DNA from: Verrucomicrobiota bacterium
Lineage (GTDB): Bacteria; Verrucomicrobiota; Verrucomicrobiia; Verrucomicrobiales; Akkermansiaceae
Reading direction: 5' to 3'
NCBI GenBank assembly: GCA_026397695.1
Contig: JAPLUJ010000290.1
Coordinates: 1-8,310, forward strand
Length of the DNA stretch: 8,310 nt
Shown: positions 1-5,915 of the stretch, in pieces
Position numbering within the stretch: the stretch's first letter is position 1
Layout: each line of letters begins with the position of its first letter
Translations under genes and position numbers: made by a program
The notes under the pieces: generated by a model
Database searches by the model: none
What the model was told of the DNA's origin: nothing
The model's input: only the letters and a program-made list of their open reading frames with translations

Positions 1-24
1 GATGATGTGCTGCATAAAGGTAGC

Positions 25-44
25 GCGGCCTCGACGCAGGCCGC
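25..44. other. GC-rich perfect hairpin
   Basis: GCGGCCT at 25-31 and AGGCCGC at 38-44 are perfect inverted repeats around a 6-nt loop (CGACGC). No T-run follows on either strand, so a classical intrinsic terminator is not supported. It lies just beyond the end of the transposase remnant and may be part of the debris of that element. The role is unknown; only the inverted repeat itself is seen directly. Confidence 0.4.
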
Positions 45-48
45 ATGT

Positions 49-345
49 CTAACAGGGAGAACGCTTGATGCCAGGATACGCCGGGCTGTCCGTTCTTGGC
101 CGGTGCGTTCCCATTCCTTTGGCATGCGCTCCCGGCGGTAGCGCGCCACCTTTAATGTGGAAGCCGCTGTGTTTCCAAGAGAGCAGGTCGGCGAGGCGGC
201 TGGGGCTGACATGTTTGCCGTCGCGGAGGGCTTGCAGGAAACGGTTGCGGAAGAGTTCGATCATGGGGGTGCGGCTGTCGGCTGGCATGCAGTGAAAGCG
301 GCCCTCGGAGTCGAACAAGGGTGCGTATGTTAGAGGCCCATCAGT
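49..345 (-). pseudogene. IS91-like (Y2) transposase, internal fragment
   Basis: The frame reading leftward from about 345 encodes a stretch typical of the Y2/IS91-type 'putative transposase' domain: PLFDSEGRFH, then a helix around IELFRNRFLQAL, then LLSWKHSGFHI (clear similarity at about 327-148). Full-length members run to several hundred residues. They have an HPHxH-type motif before this stretch and conserved tyrosine and ARYIIR-like segments after it; neither is present. After the GFHI segment the frame continues with unrecognised sequence to a TAG at 49-51, and no start codon belongs to the conserved part. The upstream side stops at the end of the neighbouring cytochrome gene. It is therefore a remnant, not a working transposase. 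The family assignment is from memory of conserved motifs. I am fairly sure of the class and unsure of the exact IS group. Confidence 0.6.
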
Positions 346-350
346 GGCCT
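334..350 (-). terminator. weak hairpin just after the operon's last stop codon
   Basis: AGGCC at 334-338 pairs with GGCCT at 346-350 around a 7-nt loop, beginning 2 nt after the stop codon of the leftward cytochrome gene. No U-tract follows, and the stem is only 5 bp. It could be a poor terminator or an mRNA 3'-end structure, but the evidence is thin. Confidence 0.2.
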
Positions 351-352
351 GG

Positions 353-2833
353 TCAGCGCTGCGCACCGGTTGCGGGGGTGTCGGGCGGACTCGTGTCATA
401 GACTTTACGGCCCTCGCGGATGGCGGCGCGGTTGCGGCGTTCGGTCTCGGCACGCAATGCATATTTCCGCTCGCGCTGCTGGTCCACCTCGCAGGCGACA
501 AATCCCTCGCTGTCGGGATTGGGGTTTTTCTCGAGCGCTTGCCGGCCCTCGCGGATGATGGCCAGCGCCTCGCTATATCGCGGATCGTCCTTGGGCAATT
601 TCGCCAGTCCGGGGCTGACTTCCGGGCGATCAAAGCTGATGTCGATGATTCCCGTACTCACGCCGAGTTTCTTGAGCTTGTTGATTTGGCCATCGCTGAG
701 CGGGCTGCGGCCGTATGGGTGGTGCGGCCAGGCGCTGGCGTAGTCCGGATAATACGGCGCGTTGAGATCCACCCAGGTCACGATTTTTTCAAATTCCTGC
801 GGCGTGATTTTCACGTCGGCATGTTTGTTGATACCCTCGCGGAAACGTGTGAGCTTGCTGGCGTGTGATCCCCAACTGTATGCCTGTTGGATTTCGGGTG
901 GGCCGGCACCTACCACCTTGAGCGCGCCCTTGGTCCACAGATTCACATAGGAAGCACACCGCACGCAATGCTTGTCGAACACCGGCTGGACATCCATCCG
1001 ATAGTTGAACAAGCGCGGCGGGCCGTGCCATCCCTCAAGGCGACTCGGGGCCCGCTTCAAGGCCAGCGCGTTGGTGCCGGTCAACGACGGGGGTGCCGCG
1101 CGGCGCTCGTCGTGACATCCGACACAACCGACCCATTCGCCGGACTGCACCATCGTGCCGCTGCGCATCGACTGGATCATCATGCCATCCTTGTCTAACA
1201 ATTGGAAATAGACAAAGCGATCCGAAGGCATGGCAAAGGAGGCGGATCCGTCGGCCTCCACGGGGACCGTGCCGAGGATACGCTTGTTGTTGAAATCATG
1301 CCAGCTCATGCCCGGCCGTTCGACGCCCTGGCCGTTCCATCCCGGATGGGTCCAGTTGCGTTTTTCCGGTGACTCGATCACCCGCAGGAACTTCACACTG
1401 CCGGGCTTGACGCCTTGCATGTGGGTGCCCTCATAAACATTGCGCACATACACATAACCATCCGCGTTCTTATAATCACGGCGCGTTGGAATGACCGGCG
1501 GGCGCGGGCGCGGGCCCAGCGGCATCGGATCATAGCAGCCTGCGCCTTCGGTGTGCAGCAGGATTTCATTGCCGAACACGTCAAGCAGATAGATCCCCAT
1601 CACCTCGTCCTGGCCGGTCATGCGTGAACACAAAAAATACTTGTCAGATAGCGGATAGGGATCCTCGTATTTCGGCTTGATTGAGGTGAAACTGTCAAAT
1701 CCTCCGTTAGGAGTGCCGGGATCCCTGACGAGGTCGATGGCGGCGGCCGGCCAGGTGCGCAGGATCGGGGAGCGTCCGTCCACGCCGCGGCCCCGGTCAA
1801 GGATCGCCAGCGCGCCCCACGGACGGTCGTGACAGGAACTGAGGATGCAGAGGAATTGATCGGTTCCCGGGATGGCCTGAGGATTGAGGACCACCCCCCC
1901 CGCGGGCGTGTTATTGCCATAGTAGCCCGCGTGGTTGGTGCCGTCGGGATTGACGGTCCACAGTCCCTGCGCATTGCCGAAATTGCGGTCGATATACTCC
2001 CAGCGGTAATAGATCAATCGTCCGTCCGGCATCAGCGAACCATGCCCTTCAAACAGGGTGCTCTTGCCGATCTGGTGGATGTTGGCGCCGTCCGCCGCCA
2101 TGCGGAACAGGTTTGCCATGATGTGAATGTTGCACATGCAATACTTCGGTTCGCGCGAGGAGGTGAAGGCAATGTCATCATCCGGCAGATAGATCGGATC
2201 GATGTCGAAGATCCCCTCGGCGCACGTGAGGGTTTTCAAGCCGCTGCCGTCGGCATTGATTTCGTACAGGTGATAGTTGTCGCGGATGTTCCTGCGCATG
2301 GCAAACACGATGCGTTTGCCATCGAAGTGAACATCGGGATCACGCAGCAGGCCCTCCGGCCCGGGATCGGCCACGACGCGTATCTCGTTGTTGCGGGCCA
2401 GGTTGATGGTTTTGAGCGGGCCGCCGGGCTGATAGCTGCCGGTGTTGCATTCGCCCGTCTGGAACATGGTCTCGGTGTTGTGGTGATCCGGACGATACTG
2501 GCCGCGCACCACATAAAGCAGAGGCTGCGCGCTTACCAGCGGGTTGGCGATCAACGCCTCGCGCCGGAGTTTCTCGAAGTCCTCCTGCGGCAGTGGCGTG
2601 CGTTGCGCCATCTCGTCGAGCCGCACCAGGTAGGACGGTCCGCCCGGGTAGCGCTTGCCGAAGCTGTCCGTTAGATCAACAATGGCATTCCTCAACGCCA
2701 CAGTCTCCGGAGTGACGGAGGCGGTACCGGCCAAGGGTGTGAACACCCGCAGTGCACAGGCTGTCACAACCCAGCAGCGGAACTCGCGCCTGCATGTCAA
2801 GTCAGGCAATCTGCAACGCTTCAATATTTCCAT
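353..2833 (-). CDS. hydrazine synthase alpha subunit-like c-type cytochrome, exported
   Basis: This 826-residue protein belongs to the family around the alpha subunit of anammox hydrazine synthase, which is widespread in PVC bacteria with unknown function. The first ~40 residues are basic then hydrophobic, a weak signal peptide. Residues ~130-450 look like a TolB/WD40-type propeller (phrases such as DPDVHFDGKRIVF and LYEINADGSG), with the family's CMCN at 232-235 and SCHDRPWG near 335. Residues ~460-560 match the 'middle domain' (YVYVRNVYEGTHMQGVKPG). One true haem c site, CVGCH, is at 570-574. A second site reads CVRCA at 623-627: the histidine and the usual following segment are absent, and the sequence jumps straight to SYVNLW. 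The WVDLNAPYYPDY block near 686 and the C-terminal acidic/basic tail are intact. It is the last gene of the four-gene operon, starting 5 nt after the lipoprotein stop, with no Shine-Dalgarno sequence. Hydrazine synthesis is not implied: beta and gamma subunits are not in the window. Family membership is confident; the function is unknown. Confidence 0.85.
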   Translation of the reverse strand: MEILKRCRLPDLTCRREFRCWVVTACALRVFTPLAGTASVTPETVALRNAIVDLTDSFGKRYPGGPSYLVRLDEMAQRTPLPQEDFEKLRREALIANPLVSAQPLLYVVRGQYRPDHHNTETMFQTGECNTGSYQPGGPLKTINLARNNEIRVVADPGPEGLLRDPDVHFDGKRIVFAMRRNIRDNYHLYEINADGSGLKTLTCAEGIFDIDPIYLPDDDIAFTSSREPKYCMCNIHIMANLFRMAADGANIHQIGKSTLFEGHGSLMPDGRLIYYRWEYIDRNFGNAQGLWTVNPDGTNHAGYYGNNTPAGGVVLNPQAIPGTDQFLCILSSCHDRPWGALAILDRGRGVDGRSPILRTWPAAAIDLVRDPGTPNGGFDSFTSIKPKYEDPYPLSDKYFLCSRMTGQDEVMGIYLLDVFGNEILLHTEGAGCYDPMPLGPRPRPPVIPTRRDYKNADGYVYVRNVYEGTHMQGVKPGSVKFLRVIESPEKRNWTHPGWNGQGVERPGMSWHDFNNKRILGTVPVEADGSASFAMPSDRFVYFQLLDKDGMMIQSMRSGTMVQSGEWVGCVGCHDERRAAPPSLTGTNALALKRAPSRLEGWHGPPRLFNYRMDVQPVFDKHCVRCASYVNLWTKGALKVVGAGPPEIQQAYSWGSHASKLTRFREGINKHADVKITPQEFEKIVTWVDLNAPYYPDYASAWPHHPYGRSPLSDGQINKLKKLGVSTGIIDISFDRPEVSPGLAKLPKDDPRYSEALAIIREGRQALEKNPNPDSEGFVACEVDQQRERKYALRAETERRNRAAIREGRKVYDTSPPDTPATGAQR

Positions 2834-2838
2834 GAAAA

Positions 2839-3564
2839 TCAGGAGGCCTTGCCATAAACTTCCACTTCGATGTAGTGGTTCATCTCGTTGGAGGTGTTGC
2901 CCGCGCTGTAGAGGCGGACGTAGCGGCCTTTGGTGCCCTTGGCGTCGATGATTTTGCCGTAGCGTGTTTCGACATATGGATTGTCGTTGCCTTTGCCCAA
3001 TTTGGAGACATTTGCGTAGTCATTGTTATACACCGTGGTGACGCCGGTCTTGAATTCCGGATCATCGGAAATTTGGGCTATCACAGCATTGTAGGCACGT
3101 TTTTGCGAGTGATAGTGCCAGAGCCAGATGGCCGAGATGGTGGCGCTTTTTTCGAGATCGATCTGGACCCACTGCAAGCCTTCCAGCAGTTCGACGAAGT
3201 AGCCTTCGCCGGCGTCCTTGTCGCCATCGGTGATGAGGTCGAGCGTGCCGATGATCGGGTTGGTGTCGCTGCCAGTGGCCTTTTTACCTTTGGACAGCAA
3301 CTCGGTGCCTGCGGGTACGAGGAACTCGGGGGCCTTGGTGGGGGCTGGCACGAGGTTGGGGATTTTAATCGGCTTGGGAGTCCCTTCGATGAGCTCCGGC
3401 GGCAGTGTGGTGACCAGCGGCACACCGCCAACGGCACCACCGGAAGCGGCGGGAGCGGCAGGTGCGGCGGCGGGATCGGCGGGAGTGCCGGCTTTTTTCT
3501 CGCAGGCGGTGAAGAGGAGGGTGGAGAACGCGCAAAGCGTGGGAACGATTAGTTGTGTTTTCAT
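2839..3564 (-). CDS. lipoprotein with discoidin (F5/8 type C-like) domain
   Basis: A 241-residue envelope lipoprotein. The N-terminus MKTQLIVPTLCAF.. ends in the lipobox-like LLFTAC, with C21 as the predicted lipidated residue (Phe at -3 is slightly unusual). Residues 22-75 form an Ala/Pro/Gly-rich linker. Residues ~88-238 look like a galactose-binding/discoidin beta-sandwich: GLQWVQIDLEKSATISAIWL, a central variable part, then GRYVRLYSAGNTSNEMNHY and IEVEVYG at the end. Such domains usually bind carbohydrate or act as adhesion modules and have no catalytic residues. The start codon overlaps the stop of the upstream oxidoreductase (ATGA), indicating translational coupling, and the next gene begins 5 nt after its stop. 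A role in holding a substrate or partner near the cytochrome at the membrane is inference. Lipoprotein status is well supported; the domain call is from motif pattern only. Confidence 0.75.
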   Translation of the reverse strand: MKTQLIVPTLCAFSTLLFTACEKKAGTPADPAAAPAAPAASGGAVGGVPLVTTLPPELIEGTPKPIKIPNLVPAPTKAPEFLVPAGTELLSKGKKATGSDTNPIIGTLDLITDGDKDAGEGYFVELLEGLQWVQIDLEKSATISAIWLWHYHSQKRAYNAVIAQISDDPEFKTGVTTVYNNDYANVSKLGKGNDNPYVETRYGKIIDAKGTKGRYVRLYSAGNTSNEMNHYIEVEVYGKAS

Positions 3565-4925
3565 ACGGAGAGTTGTTCGGTGGTGAAGACGATGGGTTGA
3601 TGGGTGAGGGCGGAGGGATTCACATAATAAATCGGCGCTTCGCTTAAGAAAGCGTGGCGGGCGTCGCAGTTGAGTTTGATAGCGCCATTGCTGCGCACTG
3701 CGGCAAAGACGTTTTCCAGATGCGGTTGATGGGCCGGCTTGTTGAAGCCGCCGGGCAGGTCAAATCCTTCGGGCGGGGCTGACTCATAGGATTTGACCGA
3801 GTCGGCCGAGGGCGGGGGTTTCGGTGGCGCGGGCTTGCGCTTGAGGTAGCCGCGCTCGACGAGATTATCCCACTGCGGGGCGCCGTCCTCGCGATAGATC
3901 GCCGACGAACTGGCGATCTCCGAGATCTTGATGGTCGCCTCGGTGCCCATGAAACTTTCCCAGAAACCGCCGCCGGCACTGGTGGTGGTGAGCACCTGAT
4001 AGAAGGCGCGCACCCCGCCCTGCGGCGTGTCATAGTCGAAGATGCACATCACGTTGTCGAAGTGCTCGCGCTTCTTGAAGTAGTCGTTGCCGCCGGAGGC
4101 GAAGAGGGACTTCGGCAGGGCACCGAGGAACCAATTGAAGATATCAATCTGGTGGGCGCCGAGATCGGAGATGGGGCCGCCCGACAGGTCGAGGTAGAGG
4201 CGCCAGTTCATGAACTGATGCATGTCCTTGAATCCGTAACGTTTGAGCACATCGTCGGGGACGATGATGCTTTTGGCGATTTTCGCGCCGCCGATATCCT
4301 GCGAGGAACCGAGCGAGCGGTTCCATTGACCATTGATATTGACGATTTGGCCGCAGATTTTCTGGCCGTTGATCAGCTCTTCGCGCACGAAACGATAGCG
4401 CGGGTTGCTGCGGCGCTGGTGGCCGATCTGGCAGAGCTTGCCGGTTTTTTCCATGGCCTTGACCATCAGACGCGCGCCGTCGATGGTGTTGGACATCATC
4501 TTCTCGCAATACACGTTGAGGCCGGCTTCGAGGCATTTCACGGTATGCGGGGAATGCCAGAAATCGGGCGTGGCGACGACCACCGCGTCGAGGCCTTTCT
4601 CGGTGGCGAGCATGTCGTCGATATCCGCGTAGCCGGTGGGCGCGGATTTCTGGATGGAACCGACCTGGCCGATGCCTTTCTTGAGGTTATAGGCCGAGAT
4701 ATCGCAGACCGCCTGGAAGTGGAGGCCGGGGATATTGCGCAAACAGTTGAACAGAACCTCGCCCTGTTTGCCGAAGCCGACGAGCGCGACGTGGATCGTG
4801 TCTGATGAACCGGGATCAGCGGCGCGCAGGATGTTAGGCGCGCCGAGCACCAGGCCCGCGCCGGCACCGGCGACGGTCTTCGACAGGAAATCCCTGCGGC
4901 TGATGGATAAGGGTGGCTGGTTCAT
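3561..4925 (-). CDS. Gfo/Idh/MocA-family oxidoreductase with Tat signal
   Basis: A 454-residue NAD(P)-dependent sugar or polyol dehydrogenase-like protein. The N-terminus has a twin-arginine signal (SRRDFLSK at 9-16, then a Gly/Ala-rich hydrophobic stretch to about A36), so it is exported folded with its cofactor. The Rossmann dinucleotide motif VGFGKQG is at 49-55 and the acidic strand end is CD at 74-75. ATPDFWH lies at 118-124. The EKP motif normal in this family reads EKMM at 141-144. The catalytic-domain signature DLGAHQID lies at 254-261 with H258 as the likely general acid/base. The C-terminus ends in a typical NPSAL-type segment. Exported members are common in Planctomycetota and Verrucomicrobiota, and some (such as glycosidases of the Gfo/Idh/MocA class) use bound NAD without net oxidation. 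The substrate is unknown. It starts 4 nt after the DoxX-like stop with no clear ribosome-binding site and overlaps the lipoprotein gene by 4 nt. Confidence 0.88.
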   Translation of the reverse strand: MNQPPLSISRRDFLSKTVAGAGAGLVLGAPNILRAADPGSSDTIHVALVGFGKQGEVLFNCLRNIPGLHFQAVCDISAYNLKKGIGQVGSIQKSAPTGYADIDDMLATEKGLDAVVVATPDFWHSPHTVKCLEAGLNVYCEKMMSNTIDGARLMVKAMEKTGKLCQIGHQRRSNPRYRFVREELINGQKICGQIVNINGQWNRSLGSSQDIGGAKIAKSIIVPDDVLKRYGFKDMHQFMNWRLYLDLSGGPISDLGAHQIDIFNWFLGALPKSLFASGGNDYFKKREHFDNVMCIFDYDTPQGGVRAFYQVLTTTSAGGGFWESFMGTEATIKISEIASSSAIYREDGAPQWDNLVERGYLKRKPAPPKPPPSADSVKSYESAPPEGFDLPGGFNKPAHQPHLENVFAAVRSNGAIKLNCDARHAFLSEAPIYYVNPSALTHQPIVFTTEQLSV

Positions 4926-4929
4926 GGGA

Positions 4930-5511
4930 TTACCATTTCTTGAAGATGGCGCAGCGGTTATAGCTGGAGAGCATGAGGGCCATGACGATGAGGATCATGT
5001 GGACGCCGAGCCACGAGATGCCGTCATCCTGTTTGATAAGGATCAGGCCCCAGGTGAGGCTGATGTAGAGCAGGCCCAGCAGGAAGAGCGAGGTGCGACT
5101 GGCGATGCCCAGCAGGATCGTGACGCCTAACACCAAGAGCGCCGGGCCGAGAATGATGTCGTAGATCTTGAGCGGATCGATGGTGTAATCCATGACCGTG
5201 TAACTCTTCATGAGGGGTTCCGCTTTGAACTTGTCCACCAGCCCCTGCGGCACGCCGTGGTAGTGGCTGAGCGCGTATTCCTTGGTGGTTTCCGAGGATA
5301 ACAGGCCATGGGAGTTGGCCACGCCTTCGATTTTCACCGGTTGGTCGGAAGACATTGTGCCGGCGTATTTCTCCAGGCCGGTTTGGATGGCGCGCACGGC
5401 CAGCCAGACGCGCAGGAGCAGCGCCCCGTAGATGAGGCCGAGGGTACGACTCGTGCAACAGCACGGACAACTGGTTTCAGTTTCAGATTCAATTTCGGAT
5501 TCAGTGGACAT
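4930..5511 (-). CDS. DoxX-like four-helix membrane protein with cysteine-rich N-terminus
   Basis: A 193-residue integral membrane protein. It starts with an acidic Ser/Thr-Glu repeat (residues 3-14) followed by a cysteine cluster CPCCC at 15-19. Hydrophobic segments lie at about 24-42, 118-137, 141-159 and 165-184. Helix 1 (GLIYGALLLRVWLAVRAI, then GLEKYAG) and the ILLGIASR turn between helices 2 and 3 resemble the DoxX/DoxD family, whose members are subunits of quinone-linked or other membrane oxidoreductases. A loop of about 75 residues between helices 1 and 2 is larger than in minimal DoxX proteins and probably lies outside the membrane. It is first in the operon and could pass electrons between the envelope proteins encoded downstream and the quinone pool. 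That role is inference. The ATG at 5511 has no Shine-Dalgarno sequence but is the only start giving helix 1 intact. Confidence 0.7.
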   Translation of the reverse strand: MSTESEIESETETSCPCCCTSRTLGLIYGALLLRVWLAVRAIQTGLEKYAGTMSSDQPVKIEGVANSHGLLSSETTKEYALSHYHGVPQGLVDKFKAEPLMKSYTVMDYTIDPLKIYDIILGPALLVLGVTILLGIASRTSLFLLGLLYISLTWGLILIKQDDGISWLGVHMILIVMALMLSSYNRCAIFKKW

Positions 5512-5528
5512 GGTAGGTCGTTGTTAGT

Positions 5529-5544
5529 GGGTGGGTGGGGCGGG
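5529..5544 (+). other. perfect G-quadruplex motif with one-base loops
   Basis: Four G-runs (GGG, GGG, GGGG, GGG) are separated by single bases T, T and C. This pattern forms very stable parallel quadruplexes in vitro. It lies 18 nt upstream of the DoxX-like start codon, and the G-rich strand is the template strand for that operon, so the transcript itself is C-rich here. It may affect promoter opening or RNA polymerase passage. The motif is seen directly; any regulatory role is inference. Confidence 0.6.
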
Positions 5545-5573
5545 AAGCTATCTGCCGGACGCGGGGGAATCAA
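5545..5573 (-). promoter_or_regulatory. possible promoter of the leftward operon
   Basis: On the minus strand TTGATT (5573-5568) and TAGCTT (5550-5545) are spaced by 17 nt and sit just upstream of the G-quadruplex motif and the DoxX-like start. The -35 element is fair, the -10 poor (three of six consensus positions). It is the best candidate I see but remains weak. Confidence 0.2.
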
Positions 5574-5660
5574 ACCTTAAATGCTTGAGCCCGTCGCAGG
5601 TGCCTGACCGGCCCGGCGTGATCAAGGGCCATTGCGGCGTTTGGAGCCCATTTGACTGCT

Positions 5661-5686
5661 TGTTTGGTATTCATGTTTGGTATTCA
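5661..5686. repeat. 13-bp perfect tandem duplication, possible operator
   Basis: TGTTTGGTATTCA occurs twice back to back (5661-5673 and 5674-5686), followed by TG, so the match continues two bases into a third unit. It occupies the -35 region of a candidate rightward promoter whose -10-like hexamer begins 4 nt later. A direct repeat near one helical turn in period, placed there, would suit binding of a regulator to one face of the DNA. It could also be a simple slippage duplication. No known binding-site consensus is recognised. Confidence 0.5.
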
Positions 5687-5690
5687 TGGC

Positions 5691-5696
5691 TATGAT
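5691..5696 (+). promoter_or_regulatory. -10-like hexamer of a candidate moxR-operon promoter
   Basis: TATGAT matches five of six bases of the sigma-70 -10 consensus and directly follows the 13-bp tandem repeat. No good -35 hexamer stands 16-18 nt upstream; that position falls inside the repeat, which would fit an activator-dependent promoter. Transcription from here would give a leader of about 210 nt before moxR. Evidence is limited to this one hexamer and its context. Confidence 0.3.
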
Positions 5697-5832
5697 ACGG
5701 TGGCGGACGCGGTGGTTCTTTCAAAAAAACAATCACCAAACTTTGAGTGACGTTTGTCAGGCCGCATGCAACACACCCGCCGTGGATCTGTTCACGCCAA
5801 GACGCTGAATTGGGGTGACAAAGCGCATTTTT

Positions 5833-5866
5833 CCGGCAAAGCCTGTCATCGGCACCGCTTTGCGGG
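5833..5866 (+). other. hairpin in the moxR leader
   Basis: GCAAAGC (5836-5842) and GCTTTGC (5857-5863) are exact inverted repeats with a 14-nt loop. The stem extends outward as CC/GG beyond one mismatch, giving about ten positions. It lies 50 nt upstream of the moxR start with no T-run after it, so a leader structure is more likely than a terminator. No known riboswitch is recognised. Confidence 0.3.
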
Positions 5867-5915
5867 TTGCACGGACTGGCTGGCGTGTCAGAATCCGCCA
5901 CACCAATCGAACCGA

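Larger units (their letters stand above)
5512..5915. other. divergent intergenic control region
   Basis: About 400 bp separate the leftward redox operon from the rightward moxR cluster. It contains a G-quadruplex motif (5529-5544), a possible leftward promoter (5545-5573), a 13-bp tandem duplication (5661-5686), a rightward -10-like hexamer (5691-5696) and a hairpin (5833-5866). A 34-codon leftward ORF (5674-5570) exists but has no supporting evidence. I see no RNA gene with a recognisable fold. The frame of moxR is open back to about 5754, but that stretch does not read like protein and is treated as leader. Confidence 0.7.

Noticed and set aside
47..334. GTCTAAC and GTTAGAG read like integron attC core sites.
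   Set aside because: They are about 280 bp apart, the second misses the final pyrimidine, and the intervening sequence has no internal complementary arms. No integrase or cassette structure is visible.
1829..2674. Long rightward open frame opposite the cytochrome gene (also 4062-4805 and 2875-3552 opposite the other leftward genes).
   Set aside because: These are antisense shadows produced by high-GC codon use. Their translations show no domain, and the opposite strand carries clearly conserved protein families.
353..2833. A hydrazine-producing (anammox) operon.
   Set aside because: Only an alpha-like protein is present, with one haem site damaged. No beta or gamma subunits or anammox cytochromes are seen, and the family is broad in non-anammox PVC bacteria.
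5560..5580. GGTTTGATTCC on the minus strand resembles a tRNA T-loop.
   Set aside because: The T-stem does not pair, and no acceptor, D or anticodon arm can be placed around it.
5570..5674. 34-codon leftward ORF starting inside the 13-bp repeat, a possible leader peptide.
   Set aside because: It has no ribosome-binding site, no recognisable sequence and no attenuator structure. An ORF of this size is expected by chance.
37..5769. CAGGCCGCATG shared at 37-47 and 5759-5769.
   Set aside because: Several 11-bp matches are expected by chance within a window of this size and composition, and the flanks do not match.
5754..5915. N-terminal extension of MoxR by 54 residues.
   Set aside because: The frame is open, but the extension (Cys/His-rich, irregular) is unlike MoxR proteins. 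ATG 5916 gives the normal family length.
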